From NCBI GenBank assembly GCA_026770025.1, contig JAMXDE010000037.1, positions 62,001 through 126,000 on the forward strand: a stretch of 64,000 nt of DNA, given 5' to 3'. The notes beneath the pieces were generated by a model. It was not told the DNA's origin and made no database searches. It saw only the letters and a program-made list of their open reading frames with translations. Each line of letters starts with the position of its first letter. Positions within the stretch are counted from its first letter, which is position 1. Below are positions 1-11,001 of the stretch, in pieces. Position numbers and translations under genes: made by a program. Origin of the DNA: Craspedostauros australis (Eukaryota; Bacillariophyta; Bacillariophyceae; Mastogloiales; Achnanthaceae).

Positions 1-1
1 G

Positions 2-247
2 CACACCAACCTCCAGTGCACTGTCTTCGAGGACAACCAAGCCTGCATTTCCCTCGCCACCAATCATCAGCCGACCGCGCGCACCAAACACTTCCTAACC
101 AAGTGGCATTTCTTTTGGTACTGGGTCAAGGCAGGATTCATTTGCATTCAACACATCTCCACGCCGGAACAGCTCGCAGACATCTTCACGAAGGGACTGT
201 CCATCGTGGTCTTCGAATACTTACGGTTCAAAATCATGGGCTGGTAA
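2..247 (+). mobile_element. Ty1/copia pol fragment: C-terminal RNase H region
   Basis: Open frame entering from outside the window and ending at a stop near 247. It reads as the C-terminal copia RNase H domain: the stretch FEDNQACISLA, then ARTKHF where the family has its conserved ARTKHIDIR-type motif, then QLADIFTKGL. This is the 3' end of the coding region of an element lying mostly to the left. It is followed by a purine-rich tract (about 315-327) and an LTR-like block. It is a fossil fragment in this window, and its completeness further left is unknown. Confidence 0.85.
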
Positions 248-327
248 CAACCAACAAACAACAATGAAGGATGAAGTTTTCATCGATACCACAACTCCAA
301 TCACGACCCAACACTGAGAGGGAGAGT

Positions 328-963
328 TGAGATTCAATGAGGGACAGACTACAACCGGACACGGTATCAACCAGATGGGAGAAATTCTCGTTTTGGCGCG
401 AAATCCTCCGACTTGATCGACCACCAAATCTTTTCTCCTCCTTTCTCTCCTCCATTCACGAATCCATCATGACTCAAACATGACCGATCGGACTCACACC
501 TCACCTTGGGAACTATATGCTCCTCAGATCCTTTTACTACAACATACCTCGATTCCCTTCACACTGACGGCTACTGCATTATTGCCGTAGTCTCATCATG
601 TGTATCCAACTTGCTTCAACCTGAGCAATGGAATCCGAGGGTCAGCTCCAGCCACAACCACTGCTTCATGACTGTCACTAACATGCGTCATGGCCTACAC
701 TACAGTGTATCTACATGTGCGGAGAGCAAGGCACTGTTATGATCATCAACCCCGAGCACTGAACCAAGTACATCAGTGCAGGGTCTCGCCAAGTTGTGTG
801 ACATCGTTTCTTCACCCCATTAACACCACAAGCTAACTCATAATAAACACAGACAAGGATTAGCTACAAAGCACTCATCTACTCATCGTTACAGTAACAA
901 CTCTTCAATCAATACACCCCTCTTGAACTGCATCACACGGCTATCCCGAAGCTGGCAGATTCA
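328..963 (+). mobile_element. Probable 3' LTR of the left-edge copia element
   Basis: The block starts TGAGATTCAATG directly after a purine-rich tract that fits a polypurine tract, and ends near GGCAGATTCA. It resembles the stretch at about 49838-50539 in several places: a TTTGGCGCGAAA motif, the GGGAACTAT.TGCTC stretch, the CAGCACTGAAC/GAGCACTGAAC stretch, the TCGTTTCTTCA stretch and the GGCAG end. Shared order over some 600 bp supports a common LTR family. The outer 3' border is estimated from the inverted TG...CA ends only. Confidence 0.6.
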
Positions 964-2899
964 AGAGACATCCTCTACCGATTCGCGCCAACTACGCCCG
1001 AATCCTAACTCTGCTTCAGACTTGTGGTTTGCTGCGTGTACTGGAAGCGGCATTCCATTCTGGGTGATGTGAATGTGGATGAATGAATAAGTCTGCGATG
1101 ACAGGCAGCGACAACTTTGTGACAAGTTTGTGGGAAGTACCTGCCATGATGCACGTGTCCATATGCTGCGAAGTATGCCAACGAGGATGGACAAGCCGCG
1201 GCTCTGACTGTTGCTGATGTGCCTTCTACGAAAGGAGAGGTCTTTTTGTTGGGCCACCCTCCTCAGCTTCCTTCAATCGAATGGAAGAGCATGCAGCTGT
1301 GGTGTCAACTTCCTCTCTCTGCATCATGCGCGGCCATGTTTCTGCTTCTGCATTGCTGTGTTGCTGCCAGTGCCACTTCCATTACCATTGCATTTGTCCC
1401 TTTTTTGTCCATGGCATAGATAGCTGCAGAGGAGCTTGGACAAGCCATTGGTTGCTCATCTTGTCTCAACTGCTGATGCCAGAATTGTGGGTGGTGTTGT
1501 CTGCTGCCTTGATGTGGGACCTCTCTTTCCTCAGTACGTCTTGCATCTTACATCTTGCATGTGGTTTGGTGTGGAGTTCTTGGTTGTGGCAGGACAGACT
1601 CACACCTAGTGCTAGTGCTCGTGTAGAGATGTGGAGTGTTGTGGAGTTTGATAGATTTCGTTTGAGTTCAATGGGTTGTGCTGTGTCGCAGCAGAGAGTG
1701 AGAGTGTGTGTGAGAGATTGCACAAGTGACGTCTGCTGCGCTTGTGAGTAAGGATGGCCATGATGATGATAATGTGGATGATGATGATGATGCGGATGGC
1801 CAAGCTTCTGGATTCTCCTTTTTGTGTTGATGTTTGTTCTTCTCTCATCAAGTTTTGCTGACGCCATTGAAACGAAGATGGTCACTAGGTTGTTGTTTGG
1901 CTGATCGTGGGTGTTTCGTTTCGTTTCGTTTCGCCTGTCTATTTTTCGCTGTACCTTCTGTGGCTCTTGTTGTCCAAGTCTGTTCATGACTCATCCAAGT
2001 CCTCGTGACTGCTTTCGCTCCATCAGATGCCATCTATCCAAACATCATTGACAACGCATCTGTATCTTTCTCGTTTCGGAACGCGCGCACGCACACACAT
2101 GTCAACAGAAAGAGCAGAAACGGAACGAAACACAAGAGGGAGAAGAAGGCCACAATGCCGACGATGTTGACATGGAGTACGATACTCTATTCCATTCCAT
2201 TCCATGCTTCACTCTCCACTCCACTCTGTTGTGGCATCTGTCTGAACTGCTCCACAAAGGATCGGCATCATACACTCTGTGCCTTGCAAGTACACACAGG
2301 AAGAATACAAGACAAGGCCCACCATCATCATCGCCATCAACGCCATGTTCACATAGATCTGCTTTGACACGATCTCTGGCCTTCCTGAGGGAGTATAACA
2401 CATCATACTCGTCATGAAACTCGCAGGGATATCGATTTCCATCATGTCACAGACGCCATCCAAACGTATTGGCACATTCCGCAACTACAACTCCGCTCCA
2501 TGAAGGAATGGTGATCACCATGCCTCCGAGCCAGAGGGATGGCGACTTCTTCACAGCCTCCCCCTCTCCACGGTCGCCCTAGTAGTACAGGATAGCGCAA
2601 GTTCAGTTGCCCCCTCTACTCATATGAGTACAAAGCTTGCTGTTGTTCTGGAGCAGCTCCACCACTGCCAACACACTCAACACACACAATCATGACGATC
2701 TTCAATGATGGCACTGCGGTTGCACTTGGCGCACCACCATTGTCAGTGCTCTATGGCCAGACATGCACAGTGCATTTCGGTGTATACGAATCAAACACTG
2801 CTCACCATCACTCTACTGCATCGTACTATTGCCATGATCTCATGTATTCAAATTGGAATTGAGCTGGATGATTGGCGCTCTCTGTGCCCGTGCGATTCC
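964..2899. other. Intergenic stretch, no recognised gene
   Basis: Open frames here are short, overlap on both strands and show no domain I recognise. Composition is T- and TG-rich, with simple runs such as TTTCG repeats near 1915 and ATG/GAT repeats near 1755-1800. I see no gene or RNA I can support. Confidence 0.5.
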
Positions 2900-3607
2900 T
2901 GTTGGAAATCCGGGGTGACCCAGCCTTATTAGTTATATCTGGTTACCTATTCCTGTTGTTGCATTCTCAGAACTGTGAGCATAACATCTTCAGCTCTTCC
3001 AATTCCATTTGCCATAGCATGTATAATCCACAGTAACATCATGTCATACTGTTGCCTTCATGCTGTCTTCATCATGCATTCTCGCTTGTATTCATTGATC
3101 CTTTCATCAGGCATCTCCATCATGCATTTCATCATGCATATCATCATCTACATTCATGCGGTACGATTCCGCAGTCATGCACTTGACTTGTCACAGGTTT
3201 CGCCCTTGATCTCTTGACACCTTTTCTTACGATTGGTGTCAAGCTTGATGTCCTTTCTGAATTGTTCTAGTCCGCGAGTGGCACGTGTTTCGGTTCTCCA
3301 GATGGGGTGATCACAGACCTGCTGGTCGTCAATGTTTCTCCTGTGACGTCGTTGTTTGGATCGTCGCGATGTCATGCTTGATGTTGGGACATCCTGTTTT
3401 TCGATGTTGTGGCTTTTCTTGATTCAGAGAGGACAGGCTTGTTTTCTTGTCAAGACTGAGATCAGTCACGTTTGTCTTGAGTCACGGGTGTGATCAACAA
3501 GACTCAAAGATGTGATCAACAAGAGTTAACTTCAGTTGTGATTGATAATTTTGGGAGGTGCAGCAATCATGGGTATCTTGACAAAGTCGTACCACCGATT
3601 CCTAACA
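2900..3607 (-). mobile_element. Solo LTR (CoDi-like LTR family A), minus strand
   Basis: The left border reads TGTTGGAAATCCGGGG, the reverse complement of the ends at 6621, 27568, 30821 and 36051. The right border reads CCGATTCCTAACA, the reverse complement of the family start TGTCAGGAATCG. A TGGGAGGTGCAGCAAT stretch just inside the right end matches the U3 motif shared by the other copies. No coding sequence lies beside it, so it looks like a solo LTR. I do not see a clear flanking duplication, so it is probably old or one border is eroded. Confidence 0.75.
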
Positions 3608-3770
3608 TGCACCGTCCGTCTTGGGACCGTATACCAACAGTTTTGATTAACAAAAGCAGAACACACAGCAACATCGAGTGCCTCGACGGACGCGACCGAG
3701 GGTGCGTGAGTCTCAAGAGAAATCGTCTGAAATGAGCTTAATCGAAGTAGTCGTTATTTTCTCAAATACT

Positions 3771-3861
3771 GGACTGGTGAATCCACTTACAGTAAGTGGA
3801 TCCACGAGTCCACTTATTTTTCTGTTTCGTGCACAGGAGTCGTAAGTGGACTCACCAGTCC
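3771..3861. mobile_element. 91-bp palindromic MITE-like element
   Basis: GGACTGGTGAATCCACTTAC at 3771-3790 is the reverse complement of 3842-3861 with one mismatch in 20 bp. Each end also folds on itself: 3777-3805 is a near-perfect palindrome with a one-base centre, and GTAAGTGGACT/AGTCCACTTAC (3842-3867) is a perfect 11-bp hairpin with a 4-base loop. The flanking trinucleotide is ACT on both sides, a possible 3-bp target duplication. It is too short to code. It is either a miniature inverted-repeat element or a foldback-type regulatory or terminator structure. Confidence 0.5.
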
Positions 3862-4280
3862 ACTTACAAAAACGCCCACACACAAAATTCCTTACGGATA
3901 TGGGAGTATACAGAGGGGATGGGGTGCTCAGATACGATGGATATGATGAGGAAGGGCATGATTGTCGACCGTGAAGTGGGGGTGGGTGAGTGTCGCCCAG
4001 AGTTTTTTTATGTGACAACACGCAATATCACGGGCCGAAATGGTATTGAAACTAAAGTTATCTATTTTTAAGTTCAATATTCACTATCACTGACAGTCAG
4101 GTATTCACATGGTATGCTCAGTTTATGGTTTAACTGAGTTGGTGTATAGATATAGCATCATAAGGGGTTGCTGAGGCTGGTTTGGAGTTTGAGTCGTGAT
4201 TAGCCTTGATTTGTCCGCAAAGCACGACAGAATCCCAAAGTGGGGCCCACAGCTAGCATTTGCATGGTGAAATTACCAGT
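3862..4280. other. AT-rich spacer downstream of LRR copy A
   Basis: About 400 bp with no supported gene. It lies 3' of the LRR gene on the minus strand and presumably holds its 3' UTR and polyadenylation signals, but I cannot point to a specific site. Confidence 0.4.
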
Positions 4281-5966
4281 TTACAGAGGGTACAGAGGGT
4301 TTTTCAATGATGTGAGGAGACCAAGCTGAGTTGGAAGTGGCCGAGTGAAGTCAGTCCATCCTAGATCAAGAGTGGTGAGAGCTGTGAGTTGACCAATCTC
4401 GGATGGAAGCTGCCCAGTGAAGTCAGTCCATCCTAGATCAAGAGTGGTGAGAGCTGTGAGTTGGCCAATCTCGGATGGAAGACGCACAATGAAGGCATTT
4501 TTCTCCAGACCAAGATGTCGCAAAGCTGTCAATCGAGCAATCTGAGAAGGAAGGGGTCCAGTGAAGTGGTTGGCAGCCAGGTCAAGATGTGTCAATTGTG
4601 GAAGTTGATACATTTGTGACAGAAACGCACCTCGCAGTCCCATGTATTTTAGAGTTAGCTCTGAGAGCATGCTCAACATGCCAATATGACTGAAGATGAT
4701 ACCATCGATCTGTCCGCGAGTGATGAAATTCAATTCCATTGACCATTTCTCAAGGTGCGAGAGATGATACAGGGCCGGATCGAGCGTGCCCCGCATGTTT
4801 CTGTCACCCAAAGCTACTTTTACCACATGACCATCAACGCATGTCACACCACCAGAGGAAGATTGCCAGTCGCACACGTCAGCATCTGATAGAAAGCCCA
4901 TCTTGTCGTTCCAATTGGCTCCATCGAGTGAAAAGTATATGCTCACAACTGCATAGTACTTCAGTAGGCTCTTGGCATTGGCTTGTACATCTTCCGCGAT
5001 CATTGATGTGAGGTATGGGTGATTGATGTTTGCCATCCTGTCCAGCGTTCGATGCGCGGTACTGATTGTGCTGGCGAGTATGGCTGTATCGACGAAAGTA
5101 GGCTCTTCTTGGAGTATGGGCGCGAGCACCTCCCAAATGGTGAAGAAAGCATTCGATTGATCGAAGCTGTACGTTGGGTTCGACGAGTGTCGATCACTCG
5201 GTTTATGCGTGGGTGTGAGGGTTGGGTTCGACGAGGGTAGATCACTCGGTGTATCCGTGGGTGTGAGGGTTGGACTTTGTGAGGGTCGATCACTCGGTAT
5301 ATGCGTGGATGTGAGGGTTGGGTTCGACGAGGGTAGATCACTCGGTGTATCCGTGGGTGTGAGGGTTGGACTTTGTGAGGGTCGATCACTCGGTATATGC
5401 GTGGGTGTGAGGGTTGGGTTCGACGAGGGTAGATCACTCAGTATATGTGTGGGTGTGTGAGTTGGGTTCGACGAGGGTAAATCACTCGGTACATCTGAGG
5501 GTAGATCACTTGGTACATCCGAGGGTAGATCACTCGGTATATCCGAGGGCAGACCACTTGGTATATCCGAGGGCAGACCACTTGGTATATCTGGGGGTAG
5601 ATCGCTCGGTATATCCGTGGGTGTGTGGGTTGGATTTTGTGATGGCCGATCATGGGGGCCATCTGCGGTGGGCGGATTACTCCTGCTGCCATCTATGTTT
5701 CTGTTGCTGCTGTTCTCGCCACTGGGGGAGAACACTACTCCTGCTGCAATGGCACCAGCTACACCGACGACGAGAAACACCACAGTAACAACTGTCAGGA
5801 ATCGAGTGTTCTGAAACACCATATTGCCGCACCTCCCAAGAGTAAGGAGCCGAACGTCGGGATATTCTACATTACCGCAACTCCCACGTTTGATCATTGT
5901 GACACAGAAAAATGTGAGCTGCACGTTACTTGCGGTGGAGAACGCCACGTGCCGAATGCGAACCAT
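4281..5966 (-). CDS. LRR copy A, C-terminal part: diatom-type LRR membrane protein
   Basis: The 561-residue frame encodes a single-pass membrane protein with a long extracellular region. Residues 59-79 are a hydrophobic segment (VVTVVFLVVGVAGAIAAGVVF). Residues about 98-260 are a low-complexity stalk of PSDLPS/NPTHTPT repeats. A helical pre-LRR domain follows (AFFTIWEVLAPILQEEP to about residue 340), then plant-type LRRs to the end, with units of the form LTALTTLDLGWTDFTGQLPSEIGQ. This architecture is common and expanded in diatoms, and roles in adhesion or sensing are proposed only by analogy. The first 58 codons lie inside a solo LTR (5793-6621), so this start is LTR-derived. In the paralogue at 31-33 kb the hydrophobic segment follows a WSWKGVV stretch, which here lies beyond the LTR at 6622 onward. 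The host gene is therefore split. It may survive as a shorter protein from the LTR-borne ATG, or be a pseudogene. Confidence 0.8.
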   Translation of the reverse strand: MVRIRHVAFSTASNVQLTFFCVTMIKRGSCGNVEYPDVRLLTLGRCGNMVFQNTRFLTVVTVVFLVVGVAGAIAAGVVFSPSGENSSNRNIDGSRSNPPTADGPHDRPSQNPTHTPTDIPSDLPPDIPSGLPSDIPSGLPSDIPSDLPSDVPSDLPSDVPSDLPSSNPTHTPTHILSDLPSSNPTLTPTHIPSDRPSQSPTLTPTDTPSDLPSSNPTLTSTHIPSDRPSQSPTLTPTDTPSDLPSSNPTLTPTHKPSDRHSSNPTYSFDQSNAFFTIWEVLAPILQEEPTFVDTAILASTISTAHRTLDRMANINHPYLTSMIAEDVQANAKSLLKYYAVVSIYFSLDGANWNDKMGFLSDADVCDWQSSSGGVTCVDGHVVKVALGDRNMRGTLDPALYHLSHLEKWSMELNFITRGQIDGIIFSHIGMLSMLSELTLKYMGLRGAFLSQMYQLPQLTHLDLAANHFTGPLPSQIARLTALRHLGLEKNAFIVRLPSEIGQLTALTTLDLGWTDFTGQLPSEIGQLTALTTLDLGWTDFTRPLPTQLGLLTSLKNPLYPL

Positions 5967-6621
5967 GCCTTGACGTTCATGACTCCAATGCAGGAATGCG
6001 AATCACACGTGTATGTCGCAGGGGGCGGGGATGTTGGAATCGTGACCAACATCACGATACGAGCGACTACGGCCCCCATGTCGCAACCAATGAGAAAAGA
6101 GTACTGGAGGAAGGCCGACATCACGAAGTGTGAGACGGCCTGTGAACGAACCTGGTATGAGGAACATCCAGGAAGCCGGTGAAGTGATCGGCGAAGAAAC
6201 AATCAGAAACGATCGGAGTCGACCAGAGTTGATCGGAGATGATCGGAGATGTCTGATGATCAAGGAGCTGAACGAGCTCCCAACCAAGGTGTTCCCGTGA
6301 CGAATGGGAGACCGTGAACTGATCGAATGAACCGATCTGTGTCATGCCTACGACTCGGTGATGTCTAAGGCATCGAAACTATCAGAGGAGGACAACGTGC
6401 TAATGTGCACGAACATGGGGTACTCGGTGGTGCATGCATGTCCATGATGAATTTGCGATGAATGCAAGATGGATGCCTGTTAGACCAATAGAGGGACCCA
6501 TGGCAATCTCAGGAGGAGATTGGACTTTGCAATCGAGAGCAATGAAGAGCTCACAGTTCAGAGAAGTAGATTCTAACAAACGATTAGCATTCTACTATCA
6601 CACCACCCCGGATTTCCAACA
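5793..6621 (+). mobile_element. Solo LTR (family A) inserted in LRR copy A
   Basis: Starts TGTCAGGAATCG and ends CCGGATTTCCAACA, the same ends as at 26779-27568 and 35259-36051. The flanks are AACAAC at 5787-5792 and AACAAC at 6622-6627, a perfect target duplication. No internal coding region is present, so it is a solo LTR left by LTR-LTR recombination. It interrupts the coding region of the host LRR gene just before its hydrophobic segment; the duplicate gene at 31-33 kb lacks it. The clean duplication suggests a fairly recent event, later than the gene duplication. Confidence 0.9.
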
Positions 6622-7206
6622 AACAACACCTTTCCAGCTCCATCCTGCAGGATTATCACCATTTTCAGGGACGACCTCTGGAACTGCATCTGGAAGATCG
6701 ATTTCATTCTCTGAGCTATCATCAGGGTTGTGTTGATGTCCTGGTGTTTGAGTTTGGAACAGGCGTGAAATCCTATGCAATTCCCTTTGCGTTTCAGCTA
6801 TCCTTTGAGCTTGCAGTTCTGCTTCCGACGCGGTTGAGGCAATGGGAGCTGTGGGAGCAGTGGGAGCAATGGGGATTTCTGGCGGCAGTTCTGCTTCAGA
6901 CGCATCACGTGTTGTCTCTTCATCCATTGTTGGGTATGAATTTGGCTGCGGCTGCGGCTGTGCAGTTGGGCTGTGCGTCGGTTGCACCAGCGACGAAGAT
7001 GTGAATGGTACATGCGCGAAACTTGGGCTCTCTCTGTCTCTCTCAAGATCGTGAGTGGTGGTGGTCACTGGATGATGTTGTTGATGGATTGTGAGGGTGA
7101 GGAAATAAGATGTTCCAAACGATTTCAGGCATGCCAACAAGATCAATGTTGGGCGAGGCAGAGAGAGCAACTTCGCTTCTCTGTAGCAACAATCTCTTGA
7201 TCGCAC
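6622..7206 (-). pseudogene. LRR copy A, N-terminal cytoplasmic part (split off by LTR)
   Basis: The frame starts at 7206 with an alternative Met at 6927 (MDEETTRDASEAELPPEIP). The second start resembles the usual acidic N-terminus of diatom LRR membrane proteins, but both starts are conserved in copy B (MGDETTYDASAKLPP), so the choice is open. The region is Pro/Ala- and Gln/Glu-rich, with a short helical QRIAETQRELHRISRL segment and an acidic DDSSENEIDLPDAVPEVVPENGDNP stretch. It ends WSWKGVV exactly at the LTR junction. In copy B the equivalent WSWKGVV runs directly into the transmembrane segment, showing that both parts once formed one gene. The frame continues a few codons into the LTR and stops. 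As a separate product it would be a soluble cytoplasmic tail, probably without function. Confidence 0.75.
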
Positions 7207-8338
7207 TCATCAGTGAGGTCGTGGTGGCATTTGCACCAAGTAATAGAGCCCAAACGTAATGGCTGTTGTCTTGTTGGCTGTTCTTTAGCTGTAGGCAGAG
7301 GCTTGACTGGCAAGCGATCCGGACGAGAGTCTTCTGTTCCACAAGTAGTCAATTTAGAATACTGGTAGATGGTGAAGAAACGTGCGGATTATGAGATTAG
7401 TGCAATTATTCTTGTTCGTGTGACACCCTGTGTGGGTTGCCCTGGAAAAGGGTCGTAGGGTTTGCGTAGCCCAAGTACCACAGGAGGGGGCCCTTTTGTT
7501 GGGTTGCTGTCAGAAAAGGGCGTAGGGTTTGCGTAGCTCCAGTACCAGGGGAAAGTTTCCCTCCATCAAGTTGGAAGCTGGGCGAAGGTCATCTTGCGTG
7601 TATTCCCACGTGGAACTGTACCGTGGATCCAGCAGTCTTGTATCGGCATCAAGTTTTCGGTGGGGAGGGGTTCCGATGACACAGTCATTGGGACCCTTTT
7701 TCCATGGGTCCTGGATTTCAAAGAGTTTCTTCGAAGACTTGTGCCTGCTCCAAACATGGTTATGTCCGAAACGTGGTTCAGACCGATTCGTGGGAAAACG
7801 AGTCATGTGTTCCAGGAAATCCTTCCTTAGCCTAACTGCTAGTTTAGCTCTATTACCAAGTTTGTCATTTGCATCCGTGACGATGATAGTGGGCAGCTGA
7901 GGTGTCAACCATTGGTAGTGGTACCCTTTCGTACAATTTCGTACGCATTGGTGCTGTATCGTCCCCCATCGCACATGCTGTACTCGTACCACGCACTCTG
8001 ACACTCATCCTTCTACTTTCACAGATGTTCTTTACTTTCACGCACACGAATCGAACAGCCAAAGCGCTAATACTCATCCTCGTCTTTGTTCGCACGCTAG
8101 GTCGCACCCTCGGAAGGTGATGGACAGAGTGCGAGCTACCGACAATACATCGAGGCATGAGTCGTCAATGCAAACAGAGAAACAGAAGGCAAGGCAGACT
8201 CATCCGCTCCTATGATTGCATGCTTGATTGCATGCTAGATCGCACCCTCGGAAGGCGATGGGTCAAGCACGAGTAGCAGAAGAGGTCGGTCGGAGGGCAA
8301 TGCCAACCATGCGAGTACACACCTCTCTACTGTACACT
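7207..8338. other. Upstream region of LRR copy A (duplicated segment)
   Basis: Parts of this stretch match the region upstream of LRR copy B in the same order: 7868-8035 against 33198-33408, and 8090-8338 against 33655-33978. The duplication therefore includes the presumptive promoter. A segment at about 7240-7865 is unique to this copy. It contains two imperfect copies of an approximately 40-bp AAAAGGG.CGTAGGGTTTGCGTAGC block at 7448-7545. A 164-codon minus-strand frame (7510-8004) crosses the junction between duplicated and unique DNA and has no recognised domain. Confidence 0.55.
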
Positions 8339-8650
8339 CTAATCGTGTCCACCAGCGACCTCCAAAGGCTCCTTTTCAGCGTTGCGTCGATGATCCTCCC
8401 AACATGTGCTTTGTGACGATGTCGGTGACGATGAGAAAGACTTCCGAAGAAAGTGGTATGATGTATTTGATTTGCTGTGTATCTCACCCCGACAACGACC
8501 AGTCTCACCTTCAGCCGTCTCATCGACAAGGAAACCAAACGAAAGTCACCAAAATGAGTCTCCGAAAATTGGCGCCAAACAAAACAACACGTCAAAACAG
8601 ATTTGCAGTCACAAGCCCATGATTAGACCTCTCTGGATTGTTGAAAGAGT

Positions 8651-10231
8651 GTGCGCGGATACGACGATGCCGACATGAGGAGGCCACCAGGATCAGGATC
8701 AGCATCAGCATCGTCGACACCTTGGTCGGTCGGTCCGATCCTTCGGATGGTCCTCGCCATCGCCATCTTCCTCAGCCTTGCGCAGATCTCATCGCTCCGC
8801 TTCACATCCAACCTCTTCGATGTCCCTGATGTCATCATCACATCGTTCAAGGGGGATGGTAACACAGCCACAGCCACAGCCACGCGCCTCCAATGGCCGG
8901 AAGCCACTCCGTCGGGACTGTCGGGCGTGCTGAAGATGCCACCGTTCGACGCGATCCACGACTTCTCGACAGGCCACAGACCGCAGCGGTTCATGGCAGG
9001 GTACAGCAGGGATGATCTGCTGTAGGGTCGTGGGGTGTCATTCGAGGACAACGAAGACGGGACCGTTGACATGACAACGTTCCCTGCTGCGCCATCCACA
9101 GCGGACGACAGCACACAACGGTTTGCTGGCATGACGCGAGAACAGCCCAGCGATGGCTATTCGGCCGCGTGGCTCGTCACCGTCAACCGCTTGCTCAGCA
9201 AAGGCCGCATCAGCCTGCAGCATCTTCACGAAGCCAAGAGCATAAACCTGGAGTTTGGTCACTTCGCAATGAGCGCGAAGAGCTGGAATCTGCAAGCCGT
9301 CGACATGTTCGATTTCTTCGTGCATCATCTGTCGTACTACGAGAAGATCACGGGCAGGAGCGCGGAGCTGCTGGGCGACACGATCCAGCTGTTGGAAGGC
9401 ATGCAGGATGACTACGAGCGCAACGACTTCTACAATAACGCCTCGAAGCAACGCAACGGACACACCTTGGCGATCATAGCGTACTACGCGGCCAAGCTCA
9501 ACGGCCCAGCATTGCGACGCAGCCAGCTGTTCCTCAACATCACGGTCAAGACGGTGGCGGCCGTGTTCCCAAATGTTGTCGTATTCGTGGGAGATCCATC
9601 CGACTACGCCTACGTCGCGCAGAGCAGCGGTCTCAATCGGTATCTGTACGGCGTGCAGTTCATCAAGGATCTGCGGTCGTTCGATCGCTTGACGTACAGC
9701 ACATTGGTCACGGCAAAGGAACTGCTGCGACAGAATGTCTACAGCCAGGATGAGATTGATTTCGTCTACTACACCGAGGCCGACGAGCTGCCGCACATGC
9801 GTGACATGCACTACTTGCTGCGGCATGCGCTGCAGCCAGCACCTACTGGTCGATTCTCTTCGTCCGTCATCATTCCGCATCGTGGCCAACCCATTTCGAT
9901 TGCGTCGGATGTGTCGCAGGTGACTTTGGAGGCGCACAAGAAGAGGTACGACGACGTAGACTTGGGTGGCAAGCGCGTGGTGCATGATGTGCCGGATCTC
10001 ATGTCGAGCAGCTGCTGCTTTGATCGTCCCAACATCCGACATGGACCCTTCGTCAGCCCGGAGGAGTTGATTTTCATCACAAATTCCACGCTGGAGCTGT
10101 TCAGGCAGCACCGCAGCTTCTCGCATGTGGCTGGCACGGGCAACATCTTCAAGAAGATGTTCCGTCTGTGCCAAATGTCAAGTCCGCGGCAGATGTGCTT
10201 GTCTTCGTCGGCACGCTGGTGGCGCCGATAG
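8651..10231 (+). CDS. Putative glycosyltransferase-like type II membrane protein (one in-frame TAG)
   Basis: Two adjoining frames in the same phase (8651-9025 and 9035-10231) read as one protein of about 520 residues. The first carries a short basic N-terminus (alternative Met at 8675) and a hydrophobic signal-anchor, VGPILRMVLAIAIFLSLAQI. This is followed by a lumenal-type domain: KTVAAVFPNVVVFVGDPSD, then FVYYTEADELPHMRD and a C-terminal GTGNIFKKMF. The YYTEAD motif after a hydrophobic strand is reminiscent of the acidic metal-binding motif of GT-A glycosyltransferases, so a Golgi sugar-transfer role is plausible. That is inference from motif and topology, not a family match I can name. A TAG codon at 9023-9025 separates the halves. 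It may be a real nonsense allele, a sequence error or a missed tiny intron; I see no convincing splice pair of the right phase. The region is more GC-rich than its flanks. Confidence 0.5.
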
Positions 10232-11001
10232 CGTTGATGACGTCGACGTTGGTGTTGGATTGGAGCTGAGCTGACTGAGATGATTGCTCGAAGTGATCTG
10301 CTCGCCAGGCACGTCCATCAAGACTCACCAACGACCAAGCAGGGGGTGCCAACAGACTTACCGCCTGGCCGACCAGCCAGCATCATCATCTGCGTGACAG
10401 ACCACCATGTTGTTGGCAGCCGTCTCCAGCATGCCACGACAACGCGTCGGTGCAAAGCAATCATACCAAGTCTTCCATTCTCAAATTTATCACAGTGCCA
10501 GCCATGGGATCGTTGCGACGCAATGCTGGCAAAGATTTTGCAGCTGCATCCAGGCTGTGCCGATACAATGTTTTGCTCAGAACAATTGGTTCGTCGAGTG
10601 TGGGGTATCAGCCACCTCCAGCACGTGTAGCAAGTGATCGAGTGGTGCCGTCGATGTCCCTTGGCTGATTCATATTTCCCAGAGGTAAGGTGAGACAAGC
10701 CGTCATCGTGCGGCCTTCGTCAGCAAGTGACGCGCATTTGGGCTGATCCATCCCATTTGTATTGCACGAATAGTATGTCTGATTCAACGCACGCCATACA
10801 AGTACGAGAAGAGTCAGAGCGTTGCATAAGCCCCATGAAAGCCAAACTGCTCAGAACCACCTACCTATCCAGTTGATTCTCTCCGCGTCACGAGGGAAAC
10901 CGCAATCATGCACTCCATTTCTACACTCTTGCAGCAGATCCCAGGATGATGAGAGCGAGTGCATAGCATTGTGTAGCTTTGGGTTGCGATGCATTAGTTG
11001 G
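10232..11001. other. Intergenic, no recognised gene
   Basis: About 770 bp between convergent genes (plus-strand glycosyltransferase-like gene, minus-strand HMG-box gene). Short frames on both strands show no domain. It must hold the 3' ends of both transcripts, but no specific signal is supportable. Confidence 0.4.

Noticed and set aside
7510-8004. 164-codon minus-strand frame near LRR copy A
   Set aside because: It crosses the junction between duplicated and copy-specific DNA, is not kept in copy B, and has no domain.
9038-10174. 378-codon open frame antisense to the glycosyltransferase-like gene
   Set aside because: It mirrors the codon pattern of the plus-strand gene, has no recognisable motif, and arises from GC-rich third positions.
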